Shown: positions 26,755 through 35,905, counted from the stretch's first letter. The stretch is 64,000 bases of DNA from Streptomyces griseus (GCF_900460065.1 NZ_UAVD01000026.1:124001-188000); one strand, 5' to 3'. Notes: a model not told the origin generated them from the letters alone. Translations and numbers: made by a program.

Positions 26755-27408
26755 ATGACCACGCGCGACAGCGGCAAGGACCTCACCCTGCGGATCGCCC
26801 AGAACCCGGAGGCCGACGAGCTTCTCGGCCGCAGCCCGCTGGCCGCTCTGGTCGGCATGCTGCTGGACCAGCAAGTCCCGATGGAGTGGGCGTTCACCGG
26901 CCCGTACACCCTCGCGGAACGCATGGGCTCCGACGACCTGGACGCGGGGCGGATCGCCGCCTACGACCCGGACGCCTTCACCGAACTGTTCACCACCAAA
27001 CCGGCCCTGCACCGCTACCCCGGCTCCATGGCCCAGCGGGTGCAGCAGCTGTGCCGCTTCCTGGTGGCGGAGTACGACGGCGACGCGAGCGCGGTGTGGC
27101 GGGGCGCGTCGACCGGCAACGAGCTGCTGAAACGGCTCAACGCGCTGCCCGGCTTCGGCGAACAGAAGGCACGGATCTTCCTGGCGCTGCTCGGCAAGCA
27201 GTTCGGCGTACGGCCGACGGGGTGGCGGGAGGCGGCGGGCCCGTACGGGGAGGCCGGATCGCACCGGTCGGTCGCCGACATCACGGGGCCGGAGTCGCTC
27301 GCGGAGGTGCGCGCGTACAAGCAGGAGGCCAAGGCGGCGGCCAAGAAGGCGAAGTCGGCCAAGGCGGGCAGGGCGGCCAAGAAGCCGGGCGGGCCGTCGG
27401 GCACGTAG
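26755..27408 (+). CDS. HhH-GPD-type base-excision repair protein
   Basis: 217 residues from ATG. 'PLAALVGMLLDQQVPMEWAFTGPYTLAERMG' resembles the first helices of HhH-GPD glycosylases, and 'LLKRLNALPGFGEQKARIFLALLGKQFGV' is a helix-hairpin-helix with the GxG-K pattern. The expected catalytic Asp region is 'GPYGEAGSHRSVADITGPESL'. The C-terminus is a Lys/Ala-rich tail ('KAAAKKAKSAKAGRAAKK') like that of actinobacterial DNA-binding proteins. A DNA glycosylase-like role is inferred from the family. Confidence 0.82.
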   Translation: MTTRDSGKDLTLRIAQNPEADELLGRSPLAALVGMLLDQQVPMEWAFTGPYTLAERMGSDDLDAGRIAAYDPDAFTELFTTKPALHRYPGSMAQRVQQLCRFLVAEYDGDASAVWRGASTGNELLKRLNALPGFGEQKARIFLALLGKQFGVRPTGWREAAGPYGEAGSHRSVADITGPESLAEVRAYKQEAKAAAKKAKSAKAGRAAKKPGGPSGT

Positions 27409-27534
27409 TCATCGAGCAGTGACGTGGTCGAGTGCCGGATCAGGCCGACACCCGCCCTTCACCGATCGAATCCGGCCACATCTGTTCACAGGCGTCACCC
27501 CACTCGCTAGCTTTCGCAGCACATTTGTTCAGCC

Positions 27535-27604
27535 GTTCAGGTGCTGAGCCGCTCGGAGCGCCGGCGGTTCAGGTACTGAGCCGCTCCGAGCACCAGTCGT
27601 TCAG
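27535..27604. repeat. 32-nt imperfect tandem repeat upstream of M28 peptidase
   Basis: Two copies of a 32-nt unit start GTTCAGGT(G/A)CTGAGCCGCT at 27535 and 27567, with a third partial GTTCAG at 27599. Each contains a small self-complementary CGCTC.GAGC core. It lies just upstream of the GTG at 27620, so it is in the leader or promoter of the peptidase. Confidence 0.65.
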
Positions 27605-27619
27605 ACCGGAAGGACTCCT

Positions 27620-29170
27620 GTGCACGCAACACGTCGCAGAGCCATAGCCGTCGTGGCCGCCACCGCCCTGGCCACACCGCTCCTCCTGGCCGCGTCCCCG
27701 CACCCCGGACGCCCCGCGCCGCACGACCCCGGCAAGGAAGCGGCCAAGCTGTCGAAGGAGCTGGTGAAGAAGGCGTCCGCACGCGACGCCTACCGCCACC
27801 TCCAGCAGTTCCAGGCGATAGCCGACTCGACCGACGGCCACCGCGCCGCCGGTTCGCTGGGCCACGACGCCTCGGCGGCGTACGTCTACCGCCAGCTCCA
27901 GCGGGCCGGGTACAAGGTCTCGTACGAGAACTTCCGCTTCACCTACACGGAGACGCTGGCCGAGAAGCTCGCCGTGGTGACGCCGACGCCCCGCGACGTC
28001 ACGATCAAGGCCATGACGTACACCCCGTCGACCAAGGTGGGAGGCCTGACGGCGGCGCTCGTCGCGGTGCCCGTCGACGCGACGACGGGCTGCGAGGCCA
28101 CCGACTACGCGTCCGCGACCTTCACCGGCAAGATCGCGCTGATCAAGCGCGGCGGCTGCTCCTTCGCCGAGAAGCAGGCTGCCGCCGCCGACGCGGGCGC
28201 GGCCGGGGCGGTCATCTACAACAACGTCGAGGGCGCGCTGTCCGGCACGCTCGGCGAGGTCGCGGCGGGCAGGATCCCGACCGGGGGCCTCACCCAGGCC
28301 GAGGGCGAGAAGCTGGCCGCCGACCTCGCGGGCGGCGAGGTCACGGTCTCCTTCGAGATCCGCGAACTCCAGCAGGACCGCCCCACCCGCAACGTCATCG
28401 CGGAGACGCCCGGCGGCAGCCCCGCGCGCACCGTGATGCTCGGCGCCCACCTCGACTCGGTGACCGAGGGCCCCGGCATCAACGACAACGGCTCCGGCTC
28501 CGCCGGCCTGCTCGACGTCGCCCTGAAGCTGGCGAAGTCGCAGAGCAAGCCCGCCAACAAGGTGCGGTTCGCCTGGTGGTCGGCCGAGGAGAACGGCCTG
28601 ATCGGCTCGGAGAAGTACGTCGCGGCGCTCTCCGAGAAGCAGCGCGAGCAGATCGCGCTCTACCTGAACTTCGACATGATCGCCTCGCCGAACGGCGTCC
28701 AGTTCGTCTTCGACGGCGACAACTCCGACGAGGTCGGGGAGGGCCCCGGCCCGGAGGGCTCGGCCCAACTGGAGCGCGACATCAACGACTTCCTCGACGG
28801 CAAGGGCAAGCCGCACGAGGGCACCGACTTCACCGGCCGCTCGGACTACGGGCCGTTCATCGAGGTCGGCATCCCCTCCGGCGGCACGGACACCGGGGCG
28901 GAGGGCATCAAGACGGCGGCCCAGGCCGAGGTGTTCGGCGGCGAGGCGGGGATCGCGTACGACCCCTGCTACCACGCGGCCTGCGACGACCTGGACAACA
29001 TCGACATGGGTCACTTCGACACCAACATCGACGTGATCGCCAACGCGGTCGGGACGTACGCGCACGACCTGCGCTCGCTGACCCGCCCGGTCGACGCCGG
29101 CACCGGCACCCCCGGCAGCGGCGGCAGCGGCGGCGGCCTGCGCGAGGGGCACGGCCGGGTCGCGGAGTAG
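27620..29170 (+). CDS. Secreted M28 family zinc aminopeptidase with PA domain
   Basis: 516 residues from GTG with GGAAGGA upstream. It has a signal peptide (MHATRRRAIAVVAATALATPLLLAASPHP). A PA domain occupies about residues 140-250 ('GKIALIKRGGCSFAEKQAAAADAGAAGAVIYNN'). The M28 catalytic domain shows 'GAHLDSVTEGPGINDNGSGSAGLLDVAL' (zinc His and bridging Asp), 'WWSAEENGLIGSEKYV' (Glu-Glu), and later 'CYHAACDDLDNIDM'. It resembles the Streptomyces griseus aminopeptidase group but is longer. It should release N-terminal residues from peptides outside the cell. The C-terminus is a Gly/Ser tail. Confidence 0.92.
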   Translation: MHATRRRAIAVVAATALATPLLLAASPHPGRPAPHDPGKEAAKLSKELVKKASARDAYRHLQQFQAIADSTDGHRAAGSLGHDASAAYVYRQLQRAGYKVSYENFRFTYTETLAEKLAVVTPTPRDVTIKAMTYTPSTKVGGLTAALVAVPVDATTGCEATDYASATFTGKIALIKRGGCSFAEKQAAAADAGAAGAVIYNNVEGALSGTLGEVAAGRIPTGGLTQAEGEKLAADLAGGEVTVSFEIRELQQDRPTRNVIAETPGGSPARTVMLGAHLDSVTEGPGINDNGSGSAGLLDVALKLAKSQSKPANKVRFAWWSAEENGLIGSEKYVAALSEKQREQIALYLNFDMIASPNGVQFVFDGDNSDEVGEGPGPEGSAQLERDINDFLDGKGKPHEGTDFTGRSDYGPFIEVGIPSGGTDTGAEGIKTAAQAEVFGGEAGIAYDPCYHAACDDLDNIDMGHFDTNIDVIANAVGTYAHDLRSLTRPVDAGTGTPGSGGSGGGLREGHGRVAE

Positions 29171-29234
29171 CGGCGGCGGCCCGGAGCGGTCCGTCCCGTC
29201 GGCGGCGGAACCCGGGCGCGCGGGACACACCACC

Positions 29235-29280
29235 AGTGGGCCCGGTACGGAATCCGCGGCGATTCCGTACCGGGCCCACT
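29235..29280 (+). terminator. Perfect 20-bp hairpin
   Basis: 29235-29254 is exactly complementary to 29261-29280 around a CGCGGC loop. It lies 65 nt after the M28 peptidase stop and is among the strongest hairpins in the window. It is a probable terminator without a U-tract. The rest of the 340-bp gap to 29511 is C-rich and shows no gene. Confidence 0.75.
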
Positions 29281-29510
29281 CCCGCGACCACCCCGCGGCT
29301 CCCCCGACCGTCCGCCACCGCCCACGACCACCCCCCCGCTCACCCCCGCGGCCACCGGCACGCCCCCCGACCGACCTGCCGCGCCCCCTGCGCACCCTGC
29401 GCCCCCTGTCCAGGTATCCAGCCTTATACGGCCTTGCACGACTTTTGCGCCGTCGGCGCTGTGCGCTTCCCTGGCTGCGCCCGGTGGCCCTTGCCCGGTA
29501 GGCTTTCCGT

Positions 29511-29807
29511 GTGATCTTCAAGCGCATCGGAAATGGGAAGCCATACCCCGACCACGGCCGGGAAAGCACCCGACAGTGGGCGGATGTCGCGCCGCGTCCG
29601 GTTCGCCTGGACCAGCTCGTGACCACCAAGGGCCAGCTGGACCTGGAGACCCTCCTCGCCGAGGACTCCACGTTCTACGGCGACCTGTTCGCCCACGTCG
29701 TGAAGTGGCAGGGCGACCTCTACCTGGAGGACGGCCTGCACCGGGCGGTCCGGGCCGCGCTCCAGCAGCGCCAGGTCCTGCACGCCCGCGTCCTCGACCT
29801 GGGCTGA
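29511..29807 (+). CDS. Conserved small actinobacterial protein
   Basis: 98 residues from GTG. Full-length, it reads as a compact globular protein ('LVTTKGQLDLETLLAEDSTFYGDLFAHVVKWQGDLYLEDGLHRAVRAALQQRQVLHARV'). The 'DGLHR' within a strand-helix context resembles the DG(N/H)HR of ParB/sulfiredoxin folds, but I cannot assign it. It is monocistronic by position. Confidence 0.65.
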   Translation: MIFKRIGNGKPYPDHGRESTRQWADVAPRPVRLDQLVTTKGQLDLETLLAEDSTFYGDLFAHVVKWQGDLYLEDGLHRAVRAALQQRQVLHARVLDLG

Positions 29808-29976
29808 CACCGCCCGGCCGAGCGCACCCCACCGCGAGGGCGCCCGCACACCCCACCCGGGTTTCCGCACCGCACCGACGCCCGGTTCGGGCCTTTCGGG
29901 TGCTTTCCCGCTCATCCGGGTGCCATACGTTGATCATTTAGTACGCATCATCACCGGGTCGCACTACGCTGCGTCC

Positions 29977-30603
29977 ATGAGCATGCTCACTCCCCCCGGC
30001 ATGGGCGGAAAGTACCGCATCACGGGCGACGCCTATCCCCGTATGCGCCGACCCCGGCACCGCCGCAGGCTGGTCCTGGCGGGTATCGGAGCCGTCGTCG
30101 CCCTCAGCCTGGCCGGCTGGGGCACGTTGCAGCTCATCGACGTCTTCACCGGCGGCGACAAGAGCGTCGGCGCGGCCGACCACAAGCGGGACTGCCCCAC
30201 GCCGAAGCCGTCGGCGGCCCCCGCCAAGGCGCTGCCGAAACCGGCCGCCATCAAGGTCAACGTCTACAACGCGACGCCCCGCAGCGGGCTGGCCAAGTCC
30301 GCCGCCGAGGAGCTCAAGAAACGCGGTTTCACCATCGGCGAGGTGGGCAACGCGACGAAGGCGTACGACAAGAAGGTGCCCGGCACGGGCGTCCTCCTCG
30401 GCGCACCGACCGCGACGAACGGCAGCTTCACCGTGCTCGGCACCCAGCTGGCGGGCACGGTGCAGAAGACGGACACCCGAAAGACGGGCGAGGTCGACCT
30501 GATCCTCGGGACGAAGTTCAAGGCGTTCAGCACCCCGCAGGAGGCCACCGCCGCGATGACGGCACTGACGAAACCGGCCCCGGCCCCGTCGCCCTCCTGC
30601 TGA
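29977..30603 (+). CDS. LytR C-terminal (LytR_C) domain protein
   Basis: 208 residues. A short basic cytoplasmic N-terminus ('RRPRHRRRL') is followed by one membrane helix ('VLAGIGAVVALSLAGWGTLQLI') and an extracytoplasmic LytR_C domain ('IKVNVYNATPRSGLAKSAAEELKKRGFTIGEVGNA'). The domain occurs in cell-wall-associated proteins of actinobacteria, some attached to LytR-CpsA-Psr enzymes; here it stands alone. A probable envelope role is inferred. The ATG lies 7 nt after a TACGCT element and may be leaderless. Confidence 0.83.
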   Translation: MSMLTPPGMGGKYRITGDAYPRMRRPRHRRRLVLAGIGAVVALSLAGWGTLQLIDVFTGGDKSVGAADHKRDCPTPKPSAAPAKALPKPAAIKVNVYNATPRSGLAKSAAEELKKRGFTIGEVGNATKAYDKKVPGTGVLLGAPTATNGSFTVLGTQLAGTVQKTDTRKTGEVDLILGTKFKAFSTPQEATAAMTALTKPAPAPSPSC

Positions 30604-30772
30604 CCCCCGGCACGATGGAGCGCCCCGTTCCCGGCGACGCACACCCCCGCGCGTCGCCGGAAACGGGGCGCGCACGCGTGGACGACCCGACCCGACCGGA
30701 ACCGACCGGACCCGGCACGGCCTCAGGCGCGGGTCCGGCACCCCGTGCGGGTCCGTCCCCGCAGGCCCGGCC

Positions 30773-31408
30773 CTATTCGGCCGTGCCGTACATCCGGTCG
30801 CCCGCGTCCCCGAGGCCCGGCACGATGTAGCCGTTCTCGTTGAGCCGCTCGTCGACGGAGGCGGTGACGACGGTGACCGGGGTCCCGGCCAGCTCGCGCT
30901 CCATCACCTCGACGCCCTCGGGCGCCGCGAGGAGGACGACGGCGGTGACGTCGTCGGCCCCGCGCTCGATCAGCTCGCGGATGGCCGCGACCAGGGTGCC
31001 GCCGGTGGCCAGCATCGGGTCCAGGACGTAGACCTGGCGGCCGGAGAGGTCCTCGGGCATCCGGGTCGCGTACGTCTCCGCCTTGAGCGTCTCCTCGTTG
31101 CGGATCATGCCGAGGAAGCCCACTTCGGCGGTGGGCAGCAGCCGCACCATGCCGTCCAGCATGCCCAGACCGGCCCGCAGGATCGGAACGACCAGCGGCC
31201 GGGGGTGCGAGAGCTTCACCCCGGTCGTGGGGGTCACCGGGGTCTCGATGTCGACCAGCTCGGTGCGCACATCCCTGGTGGCCTCGTAGGCGAGAAGGGT
31301 GACCAGCTCGTCGGCGAGCCGCCGGAAGGTCGGGGAGTCGGTGCGCTTGTCGCGCAGCGTGGTGAGTTTGTGCGCCACCAGCGGGTGGTCGACGACGTGG
31401 ATCCGCAT
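30773..31408 (-). CDS. upp: Uracil phosphoribosyltransferase
   Basis: 211 residues. '[22 protein letters not shown]' and the PRPP-binding '[18 protein letters not shown]' are UPRTase signatures, and the C-terminal '[12 protein letters not shown]' is the uracil-binding tail. It converts uracil and PRPP to UMP in pyrimidine salvage. It is divergent from the small protein at 31512, and the adjacency to the tadA cluster matches the gene order I remember for Streptomyces coelicolor. Confidence 0.95.
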   Translation of the reverse strand: MRIHVVDHPLVAHKLTTLRDKRTDSPTFRRLADELVTLLAYEATRDVRTELVDIETPVTPTTGVKLSHPRPLVVPILRAGLGMLDGMVRLLPTAEVGFLGMIRNEETLKAETYATRMPEDLSGRQVYVLDPMLATGGTLVAAIRELIERGADDVTAVVLLAAPEGVEVMERELAGTPVTVVTASVDERLNENGYIVPGLGDAGDRMYGTAE

Positions 31409-31511
31409 GTGTCAACAGTAACCGCGTCGCCCCGGCACTCTGCGCTGGCATCAACCACCTGTTCGGGGGGAAGGTGGGGGCATACGGACCCAGCACTGGG
31501 GTGGTGTGTCG

Positions 31512-31754
31512 ATGGCTGACGGCGAACTGCGGCGTGACCCGGCCGCGCGCGGGCCGCGCGAGGAGCGCGAGGCCGAGGGCGCGGCGAGTGACGTCGAGGA
31601 CGCGCAGGAGAGTGACGCCGCCCGCCGTCGCCGACGCGCCCAGTTCCTCCGTGAGCTCCACGAGGCCAAGCAGTTGCGCGACCGCGTGCAGCCGCGCCGA
31701 GCCCGTGCGGCCCGTATGCGGCAACAGATGCGGATGCGCACATTCCGTTGGTGA
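31512..31754 (+). CDS. Small Arg/Glu-rich conserved protein
   Basis: 80 residues from ATG (a GTG six bases upstream is possible). Charged and helical: an acidic/Arg N-terminus, then 'RRRRRAQFLRELHEAKQLRDRVQPRRARAARMRQQMRMRTFRW', which is strongly basic and could bind nucleic acid. No domain is recognised. It sits between upp and the tadA cluster, a conserved Streptomyces context, which supports it being real. Confidence 0.6.
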   Translation: MADGELRRDPAARGPREEREAEGAASDVEDAQESDAARRRRRAQFLRELHEAKQLRDRVQPRRARAARMRQQMRMRTFRW

Positions 31755-31972
31755 ATCCTGCTCGTACCACCGGCGCACTCCCCCCGCTGATCGCCTCGTC
31801 AGGGCGACGGCCGACCAGGCACTCCTGGAACTGATGGCCGACGCAACGGCCGAAGAGGTCTCGCTCAGCGCTTGTTTCTGCCACGATGCCGGTTGGGCGG
31901 GGCGCAGGGCGGACGGATCACCGTTCGTCCTCCCGCCGGACCGATTCGCCTATGACCAGTGGGAGAGTCACG

Positions 31973-32527
31973 GTGTACTTCGCCGCACTGCTCGCGCGCA
32001 CCGAAGACGGGTGGGAAGCGAGCGACACAGAGCTTGACGACGTGGAGACCCTGTCCGATCTGACAGATCTGGCCCGGGAGGCCTCGGTGGACGAGGACAC
32101 GGTCCTGGTCTACATCGAGCAGGAGGACGCCTGGTTCGGCGTCGTCCGGGTGGACGGTGAGGAGGACCCCCGGATCTACGTCTCGGACGCGTCCGCCGCC
32201 GCCCGGTCCTCGTACGGGGAGATCCTGCTCACCGACGAAATGCTCGGCCGCGAACCGGGGGCCGAGGACGAGATCGCCGCCCTGGAGGAGCTCGTCGACC
32301 TCGACGGCACCGAGGACGGCGAACCGGAACGATCCGCGCCCGCGCCCGTCGACCCGGACGAGGACGGCTCCGACCCGGACGCCGTGCCGGCGGGACCGAT
32401 CGGCGAACTCGGGGTCCTCGCCGACCTCGGGATGTCCGAGAAGGAGCTGCTCACCCTGCAGACCGACGCACTCTCCGAGATCGCGGAGGCCGTGGGAGCG
32501 GCGGAGGTCCTGGAGTCGGTCCGCTAG
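31973..32527 (+). CDS. tRNA adenosine deaminase-associated protein
   Basis: 184 residues from GTG 31973 with GGGAG seven bases upstream (ATG 31952 would add seven). It starts with 'VYFAALLARTEDGWEASDTELDDVETLSDLTDLAREA' and is strongly acidic throughout. It matches the family annotated as tRNA adenosine deaminase-associated protein, always encoded just before tadA in actinobacteria. A central Asp/Glu/Pro linker precedes a C-terminal helix pair. A role in supporting TadA is inferred from linkage only. Confidence 0.82.
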   Translation: MYFAALLARTEDGWEASDTELDDVETLSDLTDLAREASVDEDTVLVYIEQEDAWFGVVRVDGEEDPRIYVSDASAAARSSYGEILLTDEMLGREPGAEDEIAALEELVDLDGTEDGEPERSAPAPVDPDEDGSDPDAVPAGPIGELGVLADLGMSEKELLTLQTDALSEIAEAVGAAEVLESVR

Positions 32528-32618
32528 GCCGACCGGCAGGCGCCCCCGTCACTCCACCACCCATCCCACCCATCCCACCCGCCCCGTCCCTCCTGTCCCG
32601 TCCGTTAGGGTCCGCGGG

Positions 32619-33143
32619 GTGACCGCACGACCGTCGGACCCCTCACCCGATCCCGCCCCGGAACCCGTACGCGTACCCGAGCCCGACCCCGTACGCGCCC
32701 CCTGGCAGGCACCGATGCGCCGCGCCCTGGCCGAGGCCGGGCGGGCGGCGTCGGCCGGCGATGTGCCGGTCGGCGCCGTCGTCCTCGGCCCCGACGGCAC
32801 CGGGCTCGCCACCGCCCACAACGAGCGCGAGGCCACGGGCGACCCGACCGCGCACGCCGAGATCCTGGCCCTGCGCCGGGCGGCCGAGGCCCACGGGGAG
32901 TGGCGGCTGACCGGCTGCACGCTGGTGGTCACCCTGGAGCCCTGCACGATGTGCGCGGGCGCCCTGGTCCAGTCCCGTATCGCCCGGGTCGTCTACGGAG
33001 CCCGCGACGAGAAGGCGGGCGCGGCCGGCTCCCTCTGGGACGTCGTCCGCGACCGCCGCCTCAACCACCGCCCGGAGGTCATCGCGGGCGTCCTGGAACG
33101 GGAGTGCGCGGAGCAGCTGACGGCCTTCTTCCGAACCCTCTGA
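32619..33143 (+). CDS. tadA: tRNA-specific adenosine deaminase
   Basis: 174 residues from GTG, seven nt after TAGGGT, so possibly leaderless. A Pro-rich N-terminus precedes the deaminase fold with 'PTAHAEILALRRAA' (zinc His and catalytic Glu) and 'TLEPCTMCAGALVQSRI' (two zinc Cys), the TadA motifs. It converts A34 to inosine in the anticodon of tRNA-Arg(ACG). It lies 91 bp after its associated protein and 90 bp before tRNA-Ser. Confidence 0.93.
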   Translation: MTARPSDPSPDPAPEPVRVPEPDPVRAPWQAPMRRALAEAGRAASAGDVPVGAVVLGPDGTGLATAHNEREATGDPTAHAEILALRRAAEAHGEWRLTGCTLVVTLEPCTMCAGALVQSRIARVVYGARDEKAGAAGSLWDVVRDRRLNHRPEVIAGVLERECAEQLTAFFRTL

Positions 33144-33233
33144 CCAGGCCAGGCCTCAAGTCCTGGCCACGTTGGGCTCCTCCCCCGAGAACCGATTTCT
33201 GTCCACGGCCCGGGATGGTCTAAGCTCTCTCTC

Positions 33234-33321
33234 GGTAGCGTGTCCGAGCGGCCGAAGGAGCTCGCCTCGAAAGCGAGTGTGGCGTAACCCGTCACCGTGG
33301 GTTCAAATCCCACCGCTACCG
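33234..33321 (+). tRNA. tRNA-Ser (anticodon CGA)
   Basis: The 7-bp acceptor stem GGTAGCG/CGCTACC, discriminator G, anticodon stem CTCGC/GCGAG around loop CTCGAAA (anticodon CGA, reading UCG), a long variable arm and T-loop GGTTCAAATCC are all present. CCA is not encoded. An 88-nt class II tRNA. It marks the left border of the CRISPR-bearing segment. Confidence 0.95.
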
Positions 33322-33327
33322 CTCTTA

Positions 33328-33372
33328 CAGAAACCCCCTTGATCCGCGGAGACGCGATCAAGGGGGTTTCTG
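33328..33372 (+). terminator. Terminator after tRNA-Ser
   Basis: CAGAAACCCCCTTGATC (33328-33344) pairs with 33356-33372 (17 bp). It starts seven nt after the tRNA and ends with GTTTCTG, acting as the tRNA terminator. Confidence 0.75.
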
Positions 33373-33756
33373 CGTTGGGTACCTGCTCCATGGCCCGAAG
33401 GCCATGGCTGACTAGCGGCCCTGCCCATGGCGGGACCATGCGCACGTGCGGCGTCCGCGTACGCGCCTGCGGACGAGACCACCGCAAGGAAGTCCGCCGT
33501 ATCGGACGCGCTCACGAACCACCTGTCACGCCCCCTCTCTCGGCTGACCGTCATTTCCCCAACCGAGATCGCCGCCGCCGACGCGTCGAAGCCGCTGAGA
33601 TGCGAGCCTGGACGGCCACCAAGCGTCCTGGCCGCGCTCGCGGTTGCCACGGTGACCACCACTCTCTTTTCAGGAGGCTGCTCTTATGGACTGAAGAGAG
33701 GCAGAATGACTGCTGCCGCACAGCGCTCTGCGAGTACGATCACCTTCGAGGTGGGC
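33373..33756. other. Gene-poor segment before CRISPR leader 1
   Basis: 384 bp between the tRNA terminator and leader 1. Open frames exist on both strands (for example a ~119-codon minus-strand frame covering 33303-33662), but none has a family resemblance or a good ribosome-binding site. It could be a decayed gene. Nothing else is seen. Confidence 0.4.
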
Positions 33757-33825
33757 GATATGTCTCTTTCTGAAGAAGTAAGTAAATTCAGCTCCGTCAC
33801 CTCATAAAACCGCAGGTCACGAAGT
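33757..33825 (+). promoter_or_regulatory. CRISPR leader 1
   Basis: 69 nt from GATATG to the first repeat. It shares with the other two leaders GATATG at -69, GAAGT(A/T/G) near the middle, an AT-rich (A/G)TA(A/G)A patch about 25 nt from the repeat and GCAGGTCA near -17 to -10. It is the presumed array promoter and spacer-integration site. Confidence 0.8.
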
Positions 33826-34880
33826 GTGGTCCCCGCGCGTGCGGGGGTGTTCCCCCGTTGGCTGACCAGCACGGTTCGCGCGCGATGTGGTCCCCGCGCG
33901 TGCGGGGGTGTTCCCATCAGCGGCCCTGGAGGGTCTTGGCCACGCGGGTGGTCCCCGCGCGTGCGGGGGTGTTCCCATTGCTACAACCCCCCAGAGTTGA
34001 ACATGCGCGTGGTCCCCGCGCGTGCGGGGGTGTTCCCAGATCGGGACCGTTGGCCGTGGGCACGTTCTCGTGGTCCCCGCGCGTGCGGGGGTGTTCCCGT
34101 CGCCGAAGCAGTTCGCATCATTCGACCGGAGTGGTCCCCGCGCGTGCGGGGGTGTTCCCCGCCAGCGACAAGTTGATGTCCCGCTCTGCAAGTGGTCCCC
34201 GCGCGTGCGGGGGTGTTCCCCTTACGTCACTTGCATGCCGCGCGGGAGGATTGTGGTCCCCGCGCGTGCGGGGGTGTTCCCCAGAGGCACGGTGATGGCA
34301 GCGTGGGTGGAGGGTGGTCCCCGCGCGTGCGGGGGTGTTCCCTGCACTCCGTCCGCGACGCCCACGGCCGGGTCGTGGTCCCCGCGCGTGCGGGGGTGTT
34401 CCCGACTGCGGCTCCGTGACCATCGGCACGACGACGTGGTCCCCGCGCGTGCGGGGGTGTTCCCGATGTCGGCGACGGCATCCGGTCCGTGGCGTCGTGG
34501 TCCCCGCGCGTGCGGGGGTGTTCCCCACTGCGACGCCAGCTCACTCGATGACCCGATGTGGTCCCCGCGCGTGCGGGGGTGTTCCCGGACCGCCGTCGGT
34601 GATCACGGCCGCCACCAGGTGGTCCCCGCGCGTGCGGGGGTGTTCCCGCGGCAGCTACCAGTTCCGTGGCGTCGACTCTGTGGTCCCCGCGCGTGCGGGG
34701 GTGTTCCCCGGCAGGGCCCCAGGAATTCGACAATCGCCAGGTGGTCCCCGCGCGTGCGGGGGTGCTCCCGGAGCCGCGAGACGGCCGGCCGCACCCACCG
34801 CGTGGTCCCCGCGCGTGCGGGGGTGTTCCCGAGCACGACCGTTCTGCGCTGTCGTGAGTCTCGTGGTCCCCGCGCGTGCG
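33826..34880 (+). CRISPR. CRISPR array 1 (18 repeats, 17 spacers)
   Basis: Type I-E repeat of 29 nt: starts GTGGTCCCCGCG, ends GGGGGTGTTCCC, with a 6-bp stem CCCCGC/GCGGGG around GCGT. Spacing is exactly 61 nt throughout, so every spacer is 32 nt. The repeat at 34741 has T25 to C. The final one at 34863 is cut to 18 nt and runs into a broken XRE gene. The leader is on the left, so new spacers enter at 33826. Frames read through the array are artefacts. Confidence 0.98.
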
Positions 34881-35095
34881 TTCCGTGCCGCCGTGATCGT
34901 TGCGTAGACGCGCGGGGTCCACCTCAAGAGCGTCCGCGACCGCTTTGAGCACCTCGTCGCTGGACCGTCGGACACCTCGCTCGATGGCACGAACCATGGC
35001 ATAGGAAACGTGGGGGGCGCCGCGAGTTCGGTTTGTGTGAGCCGGCGACAGGCGGCGATTCGCCTGCCGATTTCCTGCGGACTACCGAAAGACAC
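34870..35095 (-). pseudogene. Decayed XRE regulator truncated by array 1
   Basis: Starting at GTG 35095 the frame encodes a helix-turn-helix N-terminus ('SPQEIGRRIAACRRLTQTELA'). The matching rest ('HVSYAMVRAIERGVRRSSDEVLKAVADALEVDPARL') continues in a different frame, so one frameshift near 35010-35020 separates them. A few residues also seem missing before LTQTE compared with the usual pattern. Its 3' end merges into the truncated last CRISPR repeat. It is a broken gene, not functional as written. Confidence 0.75.
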
Positions 35096-35180
35096 CCGCT
35101 GACCGTACGCACACGAAGAGTTTCCGGCGGTAGATTCCTCTACTTCTGTGCGATCTCGATGAGTTACGTCAGTGACTGGA

Positions 35181-35776
35181 TCACCCAGTCGGCAGTTGCG
35201 TGCACTTGGTGGTCACCGCCCCATAGTGCCCCCATGGGCCGCGGCGGATAGGGGCCATGCGCAGCCCGGCCTGGCGGCGGGGAATGCGTCGTTCACCGGG
35301 TGATCACCGACGTACACGGTTCCTCCCGCCGGAGCACCGGACGTGTCGAGGATCCGTTCGAAGAACTGCGCCGACGGTTTGGCACAGTCCCACTCCTCGG
35401 AGGTGACGACGAGATCGGCGGGCAGGTCCAGCGCTCGGAGCAGTTCACCTGCGCGGACAGTCTGGTTGCCGACGACGACTACGCGCATGCCGAGATTCCG
35501 CAGCCCCGTGAGCGCGGGTCGGACGTCCTCGTAGAGGTAGAACTCGTCGAGGTGCTCGCCTCGTCCGGCTGCCTCGCGGGCGGCGTACTCGGCCGGAATA
35601 TCCATGCCCGGCTTCATTAGCCTCAGAGATTCGGTGTTGTCGAGTCCCCGCGCGGTCACGGCACCGACCAGGGCTGACAGCGTGTGCCTTGGCGCATCTA
35701 GCCAATCGGCCCAGGAACCCCAGTAACGGTCGTCGCGGACGAGAGTCTCACCGATGTCGAATACGAACGTTTCCAC
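35181..35776 (-). pseudogene. HAD-family hydrolase, frameshifted near its 3' end
   Basis: The frame from ATG 35776 runs 187 residues to 35213: 'TFVFDIGETLVRDDRYWGSWADWL' (HAD motif I with Gly for the second Asp), 'VVVGNQTVR' (motif II region) and 'CAKPSAQFFERIL...VYVGDHPVNDAFPAA' (motifs III-IV). After about 35270 the expected HAD ending 'AGLRMAPIRRGPWGHY' appears in another frame that stops at 35181. So a one-base shift has altered the last ~30 residues. The domain may still fold; a sequencing error is possible. Confidence 0.7.
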
Positions 35777-35905
35777 ATATCGGGCGTAGGGGGATCATCA
35801 GACGCTGCGACGGTCTCCCGGCCATGGGCCCGGGCCGCATGGCACGATGCGCGATTGGCCAGGGTCGTGCCGAGGTCCTGGCACCGATGATCGAGGGGAC
35901 TGACG

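Noticed and set aside
33302..33321. tRNA-Ser 3' end as an attachment site for an integrated element
   Set aside because: No second copy of the 3' end was noticed in the window and no integrase gene is present, so only proximity can be stated.
33303..33662. A ~119-codon minus-strand frame beside tRNA-Ser
   Set aside because: It starts inside the tRNA terminator region, lacks a ribosome-binding site and matches no family.
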